From Photobacterium swingsii (GTDB taxonomy: Bacteria; Pseudomonadota; Gammaproteobacteria; Enterobacterales; Vibrionaceae): a stretch of 64,000 nucleotides of DNA. Shown piece by piece: positions 8,950 to 16,855 of the stretch (positions are counted from its first letter, which is position 1; each line of letters begins with the position of its first letter). The stretch is taken from assembly GCF_024346715.1 (NCBI RefSeq), contig NZ_AP024852.1, forward strand, positions 1,116,001 through 1,180,000, given 5' to 3'. Position numbers and translations under genes: made by a program. Under the pieces are notes generated by a model, which was given only the letters and a program-made list of their open reading frames with translations, was not told the DNA's origin and ran no database searches.

Positions 8950-10296
8950 ATGAAACGTTGGATTATAGGGCTATTTATCGCTTTTATGGGATTTAGCCAA
9001 CTCGCCCATGCTGAATTAGAGCTGGTTATTACCGAAGGGGTTAACTCCGCTCGCCCAATTGGTGTCGTACCTTTCAAGTGGGAAGGGGATGGTAAGTTAC
9101 CTGCTGATATTTCAAGTGTTATTGCCTCTGATTTGCAGCGCAGTGGTAAGTTTAGCCCAATTGCCGCGAGTAAAATGCCGCAGACACCCTATGATGAATC
9201 GCAAGTTGATTACGATGCGTGGACATCGATGGGTGTTGATGCCTTAGTCACAGGTAAGATCCGTCAGGACGTCGATGGTAACTATATCGTTGAATATCAG
9301 CTCGTTGATATTGTTCGTGGCCAGTTAACCAGTGGTCAAAGCCGTGGTTTAAGTGGTGGTGAGTTGGTACTCACAAAAGATCATTTGTTGCTGAATAACC
9401 GGGCCAAGGTTGAAGGCAAGCGCATGCGTCATTTTGCGCACCTGATTTCTGACTATGTTTACGAAAAGTTAACTGGTGAGCGCGGTGCATTCTTAACGCG
9501 TATTGCTTACGTTGTTATTGATGATAAAGCGAAATACCCATATCAACTACGTGTTGCTGATTATGACGGCTTTAACGAGCGTTTAGTGCTGAAATCACAA
9601 CAGCCACTGATGTCACCATCTTGGTCTCCTGATGGTAGCAAGTTAGCTTATGTGAGCTTCGAAAATGGCCAAGCACAGGTATTCGTTATGGATATCTACA
9701 AGGGAACGCGTGAAATGATCACATCTTTCCCTCGCCACAATGGTTCACCTCGTTTCTCACCTGATGGCAAGAAGTTAGCAATCGTACTATCAAAAAGTGG
9801 TAGCTTGCAGATCTACGTGAAAGATCTAGAAACTAAGGCACTCACACAGATCACTCGCGGACGTGCCAATAACACGGAAGCATTTTGGGATCCTGATGGG
9901 CAGTCTTTGGTATTTACCTCAGACAGAGGTGGTAAACCTCAGATATATCGAGTAAATTTAGCTGATGGCAAAACCCAACGTTTGACTTGGCAGGGAAGTC
10001 AAAACCTTGGTGGTCAGCTTACACCTGATGGTCGTTACTTAGTCATGGTGCACAGATCTGATTCTGGGTACAACATTGCTAAGCAAGACCTGAAGACTGG
10101 AGCTCTTCAAATTTTAACCAAAACATTTTTGGATGAGTCTCCAAGCATTGCACCGAATGGCGGCATGGTGATCTACAGTTCAGTGAATAATAAATCAAAC
10201 GAACTGTCGTTAGTGTCGATTGACGGGCGCTTTAAAGCACGTTTACCTGCGACGAACGGGCGAGTGCGAGCTCCTTCTTGGGGCCCATATCTCTAA
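8950..10296 (+). CDS. tolB: Tol-Pal system beta-propeller protein TolB
   Basis: TolB is a periplasmic protein that binds Pal and TolA. It has a signal peptide ([21 protein letters not shown]), an N-terminal alpha/beta domain and a six-bladed propeller shown by repeated [17 protein letters not shown] blades (for example [10 protein letters not shown] and [10 protein letters not shown]). The 448-aa length is standard. It follows tolA by 11 bp with an AGAAGGAAG ribosome site. Confidence 0.98.
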   Translation: MKRWIIGLFIAFMGFSQLAHAELELVITEGVNSARPIGVVPFKWEGDGKLPADISSVIASDLQRSGKFSPIAASKMPQTPYDESQVDYDAWTSMGVDALVTGKIRQDVDGNYIVEYQLVDIVRGQLTSGQSRGLSGGELVLTKDHLLLNNRAKVEGKRMRHFAHLISDYVYEKLTGERGAFLTRIAYVVIDDKAKYPYQLRVADYDGFNERLVLKSQQPLMSPSWSPDGSKLAYVSFENGQAQVFVMDIYKGTREMITSFPRHNGSPRFSPDGKKLAIVLSKSGSLQIYVKDLETKALTQITRGRANNTEAFWDPDGQSLVFTSDRGGKPQIYRVNLADGKTQRLTWQGSQNLGGQLTPDGRYLVMVHRSDSGYNIAKQDLKTGALQILTKTFLDESPSIAPNGGMVIYSSVNNKSNELSLVSIDGRFKARLPATNGRVRAPSWGPYL

Positions 10297-10328
10297 CGTT
10301 CACGTAATTAGCAAACAAGGAAAATAAA

Positions 10329-10856
10329 ATGCAACTTAATAAAGTTTTAAAGGGGCTGGCAATTGCGCTGCCAATGATGACTCTTGCGGCTTGTAGCTCA
10401 ACTGAAGGTACTGAAACTTCTGCTTCTGATACTACCAATAAAGCAGCAGAAGAAACTGTAGTAGCAACACCAGTAGAGAACACGACTCCTGTTCTTTCTG
10501 AGCAAGAGCTACGTAGCCAAGAATTGCGTCAAGAGCAAACTATTTACTTCAAGTTTGATAACGCAGAAATCCAACCAGATTACCAAGCGATGCTAGAAGC
10601 TCACGCTGAATACCTACGTAACAACGCAGGTCAGAAAGTGACTGTTGAAGGCCACGCTGATGAGCGCGGTACGCCAGAGTACAACATCGCACTAGGCGAG
10701 CGTCGTGCAAATGCTGTAGCGAAATACCTACAAGCACTAGGTGTATCTGCATCTCAACTTGAAATCGTAAGCTACGGTGAAGAGAAGCCACTTGTGCTTG
10801 GTCACACTGCAGCAGATTACGCTAAGAACCGTCGTTCGGTTCTAGTGTACAAGTAA
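10329..10856 (+). CDS. pal: Peptidoglycan-associated lipoprotein Pal
   Basis: Pal anchors the outer membrane to peptidoglycan and is the target of TolB. The lipobox LAAC places the lipidated Cys at residue 22. The C-terminal OmpA-like domain carries [23 protein letters not shown] and [12 protein letters not shown], the diaminopimelate-binding motifs. It is 175 aa. The 32-bp gap from tolB has its own AAGGAAAA site. Confidence 0.98.
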   Translation: MQLNKVLKGLAIALPMMTLAACSSTEGTETSASDTTNKAAEETVVATPVENTTPVLSEQELRSQELRQEQTIYFKFDNAEIQPDYQAMLEAHAEYLRNNAGQKVTVEGHADERGTPEYNIALGERRANAVAKYLQALGVSASQLEIVSYGEEKPLVLGHTAADYAKNRRSVLVYK

Positions 10857-10863
10857 TAGGTAG

Positions 10864-11622
10864 ATGACTATGAACAGTAACAAGATGCGCGTTGCCGCAT
10901 TGGCGTTGCTGGTTGGTGCGGCGACCCAAGTGGTCGCCGCTCCTGCACCCGTTACTGAGCTAAACAGTAGCAGTGCTCAGGGAAATAGCCTTGAGCGATT
11001 GGAGCGGATGCTTGAGGCAAGAAACCAAATTCAGATTGATATGCAACGTCAACTTGAACAATTGGCTTCTGAAATGGATGAACTTCGAGGTGTTGTTGAG
11101 CGTAACTCGTATGACTTAAGTCAGATGCTAGAACGCCAACGTGAACTGTACCGTGAAGTCGATGCACTAAGCCGCCAGCCGCAAAAAGCAGCAACAGACA
11201 CTGCGGATAGCCAACCAAAATCCACAGAAACCTACACAAGTAATGTTAGCGAGAACGCCGACTATGAAAAAGCCGTAAACCTTATTCTGAAAGAAAAGGA
11301 TTACGATGGCGCTGTGAAAGCGTTCGAAGGCTTCTTAGTTGCGTATCCTCAATCGGCTTATAAACCGAATGCCCACTATTGGTTGGGGCAACTTTACTTC
11401 ACTAAGAATCAGCTGAAACAAGCAGGCGAACAGTTTAAAGCTGTTGCTGATTATAGCGATTCAAATAAGCGCGCCGACGCCTTACTTAAACTCGGTGTGA
11501 TTGCAGAGCGCAGTAAAAACGTCGAAGAAGCGAAGAAAATGTATCAGGAAGTCGTAAAAACATACCCTGATTCCACCAGTTCTCGACAAGCGCAAGCAAG
11601 CTTGAAAAAACTCGGAAAATAA
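10864..11622 (+). CDS. cpoB: Cell division coordinator CpoB (YbgF)
   Basis: CpoB is a periplasmic protein that coordinates peptidoglycan synthesis with Tol-driven outer-membrane constriction. The 252-aa protein has a signal peptide ending near VVAAPAP, an N-terminal trimerising coiled coil (about 40-100), a Gln/Thr/Ser linker and TPR repeats (about 130-250: YEKAVNLILKEKDYDGAV and YWLGQLYF). Starts at 10864 (MTMNS) or 10870 (MNS) are both possible. It lies 7 bp after pal and ends at a terminator. Confidence 0.96.
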   Translation: MTMNSNKMRVAALALLVGAATQVVAAPAPVTELNSSSAQGNSLERLERMLEARNQIQIDMQRQLEQLASEMDELRGVVERNSYDLSQMLERQRELYREVDALSRQPQKAATDTADSQPKSTETYTSNVSENADYEKAVNLILKEKDYDGAVKAFEGFLVAYPQSAYKPNAHYWLGQLYFTKNQLKQAGEQFKAVADYSDSNKRADALLKLGVIAERSKNVEEAKKMYQEVVKTYPDSTSSRQAQASLKKLGK

Positions 11623-11639
11623 TCCGTATCAGACTTCTA

Positions 11640-11667
11640 GAGGCCAGCACTATGCTGGCCTTTTGTT
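11640..11667 (+). terminator. Intrinsic terminator of the tol-pal operon
   Basis: AGGCCAGCA and TGCTGGCCT pair around a CTA loop and are followed by a short T-rich tract (TTTGTTT). It ends the ybgC-tolQRAB-pal-cpoB transcript. Confidence 0.85.
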
Positions 11668-11795
11668 TATCTATCAGTAACTTTTGTAAGCTATGGCTGA
11701 TGGCACAGTGACTCTCAGTAAGAAAAGAGGGAAAATAGTACGCTGCTGTGTATAATGACCGGATAGTAAGGACTAGCTGATAGAGCAAGTGAGTA

Positions 11796-12857
11796 ATGAG
11801 CTTAACATTCGATCCGTCAGAAACAATCTATCCATTCCCGCCAAAACCTGTGCCATTGAGTGACAGTGAAAAGCAGGAATACATCGCAAAAATTAAAGCC
11901 CTTCTTGAGGAAAAAGATGCGGTTTTAGTTGCCCACTATTACACCGACCCAGAAATTCAGGCCCTAGCTGAAAATACGGGTGGCTTTGTTGGTGACTCCC
12001 TTGAAATGGCCCGTTTTGGTAATCAGCACCCTGCAAAAACCTTGATTATCTGCGGTGTGCGCTTCATGGGTGAATCTGCAAAAATCCTGACCCCAGAAAA
12101 GCATGTACTAATGCCAACGCTTGAAGCTGAGTGTTCACTTGATCTGGGCTGTCCTGCAGATAAATTTACCGAGTTTTGTGATGCTCACCCTGATCATACT
12201 GTTGTGGTGTATGCGAATACGTCCGCGGCGGTCAAAGCACGTGCTGATTGGGTTGTTACCTCTAGTATTGCTCTTGAAATTGTTGAACACCTTGATAGTG
12301 AAGATAAGAAAATTATTTGGGGCCCAGACCGCCACTTAGGTTCTTATATTGCTAATCAAACTGGCGCTGAAATGCTGTTATGGCAAGGTGAATGCGTTGT
12401 TCATGACGAATTTTCAGCTAAAGCGCTTCGTGATATGAAGCACTTACATCCGGAGGCGGCTATTCTTGTTCACCCTGAATCCCCTGCGAGTGTGGTGGAA
12501 TTAGCGGATGCAGTTGGTTCTACAAGTCAGTTGATTAAAGCCGCGAAAGCGCTTCCAAATCAGAAACTGATCGTAGCGACTGACAAAGGTATTTTCTTCA
12601 AGATGCAGCAACTGGTACCAGAGAAAGAGTTGGTAGAAGCACCAACGGCTGGTGCAGGTGCAACTTGTCGTAGCTGTGCGCATTGCCCTTGGATGGCAAT
12701 GAATGGCTTGAAGGCGATTGAGCAAGCACTTCGTGATGGTGGCAGTGAGCATGAAATCTTTGTGGATGAAGCTCTGCGTGAAAAATCACTCATTCCGTTA
12801 AACCGTATGCTGGATTTTGCTGCTGAGCTGCAACTGAAGGTAAAGGGTAACGCATAA
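11796..12857 (+). CDS. nadA: Quinolinate synthase NadA
   Basis: NadA is a 4Fe-4S enzyme that condenses iminoaspartate with dihydroxyacetone phosphate to quinolinate in de novo NAD synthesis. The 353-aa protein has the HYYTDPEIQ segment and conserved Cys in [19 protein letters not shown] and [13 protein letters not shown], including the cluster ligands. It stands alone between two terminators, as in Vibrio where nadA follows the tol operon. Confidence 0.97.
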   Translation: MSLTFDPSETIYPFPPKPVPLSDSEKQEYIAKIKALLEEKDAVLVAHYYTDPEIQALAENTGGFVGDSLEMARFGNQHPAKTLIICGVRFMGESAKILTPEKHVLMPTLEAECSLDLGCPADKFTEFCDAHPDHTVVVYANTSAAVKARADWVVTSSIALEIVEHLDSEDKKIIWGPDRHLGSYIANQTGAEMLLWQGECVVHDEFSAKALRDMKHLHPEAAILVHPESPASVVELADAVGSTSQLIKAAKALPNQKLIVATDKGIFFKMQQLVPEKELVEAPTAGAGATCRSCAHCPWMAMNGLKAIEQALRDGGSEHEIFVDEALREKSLIPLNRMLDFAAELQLKVKGNA

Positions 12858-12880
12858 TTAAGTGACATAGAATCATAATA

Positions 12881-12907
12881 ATGGCGACCAACGGTCGCCA
12901 TTTTTTT
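12881..12907 (+). terminator. Intrinsic terminator of nadA
   Basis: ATGGCGACC and GGTCGCCAT pair around AAC and are followed by seven T. Confidence 0.92.
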
Positions 12908-12948
12908 GTGCTACAGTATGGCCATTCTTCAAGTGCAAAGGAAAAAGC

Positions 12949-13806
12949 ATGAGTCAAATGTTATTAACGGTCGCCTTACCAATGGCGCTCGCATGGATGA
13001 TGTTGTGTGTGGGAATGACACTTAGCATTGCAGACTTTAAACGCGTATCTCAGTATCCATTTAAAGTGATAGCGGCGTTACTGGCACAGCTTGTGGGATT
13101 ACCATTGCTGGCATACGGCATCATCACTTTGCTAGGGCTACCAGAACCCGTTGCAGTTGGCCTTTGGCTGCTAGCACTTGCTCCAGGTGGAGCATCATCT
13201 AATGCGATTACGCACCTGAGCGGGGGAGACTCTGCATTATCAATCACTATAACAGCCATTAGTAGTGTCGTGATCCCTTTCACTATGCCTGTGATGTTTA
13301 CTTTGTTCATGCCTGAGCTTTCACTCGCGATTCCGCTTAAGACTGCGATCCTACAATTAACTGTAGTCACGCTGTTGCCTGTATTAGTCGGCATGGGCTT
13401 ACGCCATTATACAGATGAAACATGGTTTACTTCGTTTGCAGAAAAAGCAGGTAAAAGTGCACTTTGGGCTTTGTTTTTCACCGTTATAATTACAGTTACT
13501 GCTAATACTGAAGTGTTCCACTTATTTGCTTCGAAGGCGACGCTTGCTGTAGTTGCATTGTGTCTTTTAGGCATGGCGCTTGGGGCCTTAATTGCACGTG
13601 TGATGGGTGAGAAGACGGCGATAGTAAAAACATTTGCAATTGAGGTTGGGGTGCAAAATGCAGGAACTGCGATTTTTGCAGCAGTCATTTTATTAGGTCG
13701 ACCTGAGTTTGCAATAACGCCTTTGCTTTATGGGATCTTAATGAACATTCCCGCATTTGGCCTTATTTATTTGTACCGCATGCAGCAACGCAAGGTGTTA
13801 GCGTAA
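12949..13806 (+). CDS. Bile acid:sodium symporter (BASS) family transporter
   Basis: A 285-aa integral membrane protein with about nine to ten hydrophobic segments. The early motif CVGMTLSIADFKR and the ALAPGGASSNAITHLSGGD segment (about residues 77-95) are typical of the SBF/BASS fold, where they line the Na+ and substrate sites. The substrate is unknown: bacterial members take up organic anions, pantoate-like acids or bile acids. An AAAGGA site precedes the ATG. It is a single-gene unit between terminators. Confidence 0.85.
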   Translation: MSQMLLTVALPMALAWMMLCVGMTLSIADFKRVSQYPFKVIAALLAQLVGLPLLAYGIITLLGLPEPVAVGLWLLALAPGGASSNAITHLSGGDSALSITITAISSVVIPFTMPVMFTLFMPELSLAIPLKTAILQLTVVTLLPVLVGMGLRHYTDETWFTSFAEKAGKSALWALFFTVIITVTANTEVFHLFASKATLAVVALCLLGMALGALIARVMGEKTAIVKTFAIEVGVQNAGTAIFAAVILLGRPEFAITPLLYGILMNIPAFGLIYLYRMQQRKVLA

Positions 13807-13851
13807 GGCTTCATTAACACGAGCATGTACTAATCAGCCAGATTGAAAATA

Positions 13852-13884
13852 TAAAAAACGGCAGCTATGAGGCTGCCGTTTTTC
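13852..13884. terminator. Bidirectional terminator between the transporter and the YecA-like gene
   Basis: AAAAACGGCAGC and GCTGCCGTTTTT pair around TATGAG, with A and T runs on both sides. It serves two convergent genes. Confidence 0.9.
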
Positions 13885-13906
13885 GTAATTGTGATAAGCA
13901 ATCAAA

Positions 13907-14479
13907 TTAGTTGCTAACTAATGCGTGCGCACGCTGTGATAGGCCGCAAAGCATCATAGGCACAGATTTAAAGATCTCTTCAAACTGTGCAAGGCCATCT
14001 GCGCCTTCTTCAGATAGTGCTTGCATTGCATTTTCTGGATCGTATAGCAGGCTGATAGACAGTAATACACCGCCAAGTAATGCGCTGTCTTCGGTATCTT
14101 CAGGCATGATCGTTTCCCAATCATCACGCGCTAACTGCCAACCTTGTAGTAAACCTTCAGAGAAATCACGGGTTGCTTCGGTTACTAGCTCTTTATCGTC
14201 TAGTGCACAACCTTCAGGCCAAGCCCAAGTGTTTGTGAGTAGTGATTCTCGGCTTTCATTCCAAATGTTGATAATGGCATTGGCGTATGTTTCAAGATCT
14301 TCTTGGCTGGTAAATGGTGAGACTTCTTCGCCACCCCATAAGAAAGCAAGCCATTCAGCTGGGTCTAAAACATGTGGTGCTGCTGCCATTGCTGTTACAA
14401 AACCGCGAGTTTGCGCTTCTGGTAGCAATTGTTCCGCTAGTTCTGGGTTTTCGAGGATCACACTTAATTGTGAAGACAT
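13907..14479 (-). CDS. YecA/UPF0149 family protein lacking the SEC-C tail
   Basis: A 190-aa acidic protein. The segment RGFVTAMAAAPHVLDPAEWLAFLWGG resembles the start of the YecA domain (gLl-TA...P..i.P.eWL..lWGG), followed by FSEGLLQGWQLA. The Cys-rich SEC-C zinc tail of E. coli YecA is missing, so it is a domain-only member. The function of the family is unknown. The start ATG 14479 has a GAGAGTG site 4-5 bases upstream. It converges on the BASS transporter. Confidence 0.75.
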   Translation of the reverse strand: MSSQLSVILENPELAEQLLPEAQTRGFVTAMAAAPHVLDPAEWLAFLWGGEEVSPFTSQEDLETYANAIINIWNESRESLLTNTWAWPEGCALDDKELVTEATRDFSEGLLQGWQLARDDWETIMPEDTEDSALLGGVLLSISLLYDPENAMQALSEEGADGLAQFEEIFKSVPMMLCGLSQRAHALVSN

Positions 14480-14717
14480 AATTCACTCTCAGTTATTAGT
14501 AGATTGCGGATACTACCGCCGCACTTTCTAGGTTAATTGCTTTTATTGTATCAGTAGCCCTAAATGCTATCAGCAGTAATAGAGGCATAAATTCATTAAA
14601 TAATATTATTGTTGTAAATTTGAACGTTCGAGAAGGTAATCGATATTTTTCATTGACCTGATAAAGGCTTAGCACTATAGTAGCCGTCCTGTTGAGCGAC
14701 ATGCTTAACAGATATGT

Positions 14718-14805
14718 GGTGAGGTGTCCGAGTGGCTGAAGGAGCACGCCTGGAAAGTGTGTATACGGCAACGTATCGAGGGTTCGAATCCCTCCCTCAC
14801 CGCCA
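14718..14805 (+). tRNA. tRNA-Ser (GGA anticodon)
   Basis: Acceptor strands GGTGAGG (14718-14724) and CCTCACC (14795-14801) pair. G is the discriminator base and CCA is encoded. The anticodon GGA lies at 14752-14754 in loop CTGGAAA. The long variable arm (TATACGGCAACGTATC) marks a class II serine tRNA, and the T-loop is GGTTCGAATCC. It reads UCC/UCU codons and is followed 25 bp later by a second tRNA-Ser. Confidence 0.96.
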
Positions 14806-14830
14806 TCATCTTTTTAGATGATTACAATTA

Positions 14831-14921
14831 GGAGAGATGGCTGAGTGGTTGAAAGCACCGGTCTTGAAAACCGGCATACGTTTGTAGCGTATCTAGGGTT
14901 CAAATCCCTATCTCTCCGCCA
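14831..14921 (+). tRNA. tRNA-Ser (UGA anticodon)
   Basis: Acceptor strands GGAGAGA and TCTCTCC pair, with discriminator G and encoded CCA. The anticodon TGA lies at 14865-14867 (loop CTTGAAA). The long variable arm (CATACG...CGTATC) fits class II tRNA-Ser, and the T-loop is GGTTCAAATCC. It reads UCN codons, chiefly UCA. Its 3' end is copied downstream in an unusual repeat array. Confidence 0.96.
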
Positions 14922-14925
14922 CATT

Positions 14926-14960
14926 TAAGAAAACCGCTGAGCATTCAGCGGTTTTTTTTC
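14926..14960 (+). terminator. Terminator A, after tRNA-Ser(UGA)
   Basis: AACCGCTGA and TCAGCGGTT pair around GCAT and are followed by T8. It is preceded by CGCCACATTTAAGAAAA, a junction that recurs before two more terminators downstream. Confidence 0.9.
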
Positions 14961-14979
14961 GTCTAAATTTTATGATGAT

Positions 14980-15116
14980 GAGATAGGGTGCCGAACCCTA
15001 GAGTAGGGTTCACCTGAGCGAAGCGAAAGCACATTGCCCGTGCCGAAGGCGCGAAAAGGCAATAGCCCGAAGGGCGCGAGCTTGCGAGCAGTAAATCCCT
15101 ATCTCTCCGCCACATT
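14980..15116 (+). repeat. tRNA-tail element: inverted and direct copies of the tRNA-Ser(UGA) 3' end
   Basis: The right end (15093-15116) copies the last 24 nt of tRNA-Ser(UGA) plus flank (14902-14925) almost exactly (AAATCCCTATCTC..CGCCACATT). The left end holds an inverted version of the same tail: GAGATAGGG (14980-14988) and AACCCTAGA match the reverse complement of the tRNA T-arm/acceptor. GAGATAGGG can pair with CCCTATCTC (15097-15105). Inside are a palindrome GAACCCTA-GAG-TAGGGTTC (14993-15011) and several small C(GAA)G hairpins such as GCCGAAGGC and CCCGAAGGG. No tRNA body is present. It resembles in principle the rtT repeats of the E. coli tyrT operon, but its origin is unknown. Confidence 0.8.
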
Positions 15117-15118
15117 CA

Positions 15119-15151
15119 AGAAAGGCGCTAATTTATTAGCGCCTTTTTTAC
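15119..15151 (+). terminator. Terminator B, after the tRNA-tail copy
   Basis: GGCGCTAAT and ATTAGCGCC pair around TT and are followed by T6. It sits after CGCCACATTCAAGAAA, the same junction as terminator A, but the stem sequence is different. Confidence 0.9.
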
Positions 15152-15181
15152 GTTTGAGCTAACGTGAAAAGGATTTGTACT

Positions 15182-15248
15182 AAATCCCGCCATACTCAAA
15201 GCGCTTCGCCACATTAAGGAAAGTCCAGCAGAAATGCTGGGCTTTTTT
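15182..15248 (+). repeat. Degenerate third tRNA-tail unit with terminator C
   Basis: AAATCCC (15182-15188) and CGCCACATTAAGGAAA (15207-15222) repeat parts of the upstream units, with a different insert between them. A third hairpin follows (CCAGCA / TGCTGG, then GCTTTTTT). Each unit therefore has a partial tRNA 3' end, the CCACATT junction and a terminator. Confidence 0.7.
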
Positions 15249-15387
15249 GCATCTGGTTTTTATTAATAATGAAACTATAGCAAGCACAAAAGGCTGGTTA
15301 TAAAAACATACTGTTTAAATAATCAGTGTTTTGTGGACGTATTAAAACTGAAGCGTTAGGATAATGCGGTGGATTAGGAGGAGCATC

Positions 15388-15618
15388 ATGCGAACATCTT
15401 TGCGAAATAAAGTTATTAGCGTTTGCTATAAGAAAATTGAACAGAAGGGCGATAACGTCGGTGTGTCATTTTATGCTTTTTTTGCAAATAAAAACGATGA
15501 TCCGGCTTTGTTGATGGAAGCAGCGACATGGTGGATAGAGAAGCACCAGCTCGATCATTTTGAAAAAGCAAAGAAAATTATCGAGCTAGTTAAAAGCGAG
15601 TCATTTAGCTGTAAATAG
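15388..15618 (+). CDS. Conserved small protein of unknown function
   Basis: A 76-aa cytoplasmic protein starting MRTSLRNKVISVCYKKIEQK. ATG 15388 is chosen over an upstream in-frame ATG because AGGAGG lies 6 bp before it. The centre (VSFYAFFANKNDDPALLMEA) and WWIEKHQLDHFEKA look well ordered and helical, and there is no signal or membrane segment. I do not recognise a named domain with certainty. It overlaps the end of the convergent YgjP-type gene by 14 bp. Confidence 0.75.
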   Translation: MRTSLRNKVISVCYKKIEQKGDNVGVSFYAFFANKNDDPALLMEAATWWIEKHQLDHFEKAKKIIELVKSESFSCK

Positions 15619-16111
15619 GCCCAAAGGTATCGAGTTGAGTCAGATACAAGCGCATATCGAACTCAAGTTGATGGTAGTTAGGCTCCATGTGACAGCATAA
15701 TTGGTAAAAAGCTTTGTTGTGCTCTTTCTCGCGTAAGTGAGCGAGCTCATGAACCACGATCATTCTTAAAAAGGCTTCTGGTGCCGATTTAAAAATAGCG
15801 GCGACACGGATCTCATGTTTTGCTTTTAATTTTCCGCCTTGAACACGTGAAACGAAAGTATGTAGCCCTAGTGCATGGTGGATAACATTGATTTTATTAT
15901 CAAAAGCTACTTTGCTAATCGGTGCTGACTTTTTTAAGTATTGGTTTTTAATATCGACCACGTAATCATACAGCGCTTTCTCTGTTGTTACAGTGTGTGG
16001 CTTTGGGTACTTCTTCAGTAGCAGTCCAGCGAGTTGTTCCTTTGCGATTAGTTGATTAACCTGCTCAGTTAAATGAGCAGGGTAGCCTTGTAGATATTTC
16101 AATGTTTGCAT
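15605..16111 (-). CDS. YgjP-type M48-like metallopeptidase
   Basis: A 168-aa protein with the zinc motif HELAHLREKEHNKAFYQL (about residues 120-138: HExxH plus a downstream His), the signature of the YgjP/DUF45 family (E. coli YgjP, often near restriction or repair genes in other hosts). It is predicted cytoplasmic, with no signal peptide. The physiological substrate is unknown. The N-terminal YLQGYPAHLTEQV is typical of Vibrionaceae members. The start at 16111 has no strong ribosome site. Confidence 0.85.
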   Translation of the reverse strand: MQTLKYLQGYPAHLTEQVNQLIAKEQLAGLLLKKYPKPHTVTTEKALYDYVVDIKNQYLKKSAPISKVAFDNKINVIHHALGLHTFVSRVQGGKLKAKHEIRVAAIFKSAPEAFLRMIVVHELAHLREKEHNKAFYQLCCHMEPNYHQLEFDMRLYLTQLDTFGPIYS

Positions 16112-16535
16112 GCATACGGTTTCTGAAATAAGAAAATAGCGCTAAATAGTAACGGTAACCTTTAAACAGTGCAATTATGCCTGTGAACGAGTATCAGCTG
16201 GTTGTTTTTTATCCGTCATGATTAAGGGGGAGCCACTTCTAAAAATGAGCATACAGACGCCAAAATACAGGTGAAAATAAATCTTGATTTCCGCCAGCCC
16301 AGATGTAGCAAGGGTTTACATGAGTTACCCACAAAAACTGTGGATAAGTGTGTTGATGGATGTTTAGGAAGTCATCAAACGGGAGTGCTTACTACTGTTT
16401 GGTTGTTTTTTGTACGATCTTGGGCGGGGTTCTAATCCCCTGATATCACTTGCGATTGCAGAATAAAAATCAAGTTTCATTCACAATTTCCAGCGTAAGC
16501 TAATTCAGGAAAAGTAGTAAAAATAAGCATGTGAA

Positions 16536-16549
16536 TTGATTTACATCAA
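16536..16549. promoter_or_regulatory. FNR-type palindrome upstream of uvrB
   Basis: TTGATTTACATCAA is a perfect TTGAT-N4-ATCAA. If it acts as a class II activator site, transcription would begin near 16584, about 270 nt before uvrB, with an AT-rich -10 (TTAATA) near 16569. No gene follows for 270 nt, so the RNA would be a long leader or a separate small RNA. Confidence 0.5.
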
Positions 16550-16661
16550 AACTTGAATAAACTGTGGATTAATAACGCAAAAAGACAAATTATCAGGATA
16601 TAATTTGCAATTCATTATCTAAAATGAAAAGTCAGCGGTACTTAAATAAAGAGGGGGCCTG

Positions 16662-16712
16662 ATGAGGTTAATCGTCGTCAGGGGCGTGAAATTTACGCGA
16701 TCCATAATATAA
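16662..16712 (+). CDS. Possible 16-aa upstream ORF in the uvrB leader
   Basis: The frame MRLIVVRGVKFTRSII starts 5 bp after GAGGGGG and ends at TAA 16710-16712. Its start codon lies in the loop-side arm of the CCTGATGA / TCGTCAGG stem. It could be a leader peptide or a chance ORF. Confidence 0.2.
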   Translation: MRLIVVRGVKFTRSII

Positions 16713-16855
16713 AGTCAATCCTTCGAGTATGCTTATTTTGAAGATTCGAGTATGTGCCATTAGTTACGACGTAGTGGTATAGCCGCTTCAATGCATTGAC
16801 TTCAATAGGTGAGTGCGGACAATGTCTTTCAATCATTTCAGTTCGAGTAGTGTAG

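Larger units (their letters stand above)
16112..16855. other. Gene-free 744-bp region with FNR-like site, DnaA box and structured leader before uvrB
   Basis: Left to right it holds: a perfect DnaA box TGTGGATAA (16339-16347) and a one-mismatch copy (16563-16571); a perfect FNR palindrome (16536-16549); a stem CCTGATGA / TCGTCAGG (16658-16682); a small hairpin GCGT / ACGC (16685-16699); and a direct repeat TTCGAGTATG at 16722-16731 and 16745-16754. A 16-codon ORF with a GAGGGGG ribosome-like site starts at 16662. I could not find a CTG-N10-CAG LexA box, although uvrB is an SOS gene elsewhere. Confidence 0.6.

Noticed and set aside
14496..14771. 91-aa minus-strand frame
   Set aside because: It runs into tRNA-Ser(GGA) and the start region of the YecA-like gene, with no ribosome site.
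14922..15250. Prophage or genomic island attachment site at the tRNA-Ser tail copies
   Set aside because: The copies are only about 100-190 bp apart with no integrase or cargo, so they are not attL/attR of an island.
16112..16855. Replication origin because of DnaA boxes
   Set aside because: Only one perfect and one near-perfect box are present, and there is no origin-type gene context such as dnaA or gidA.
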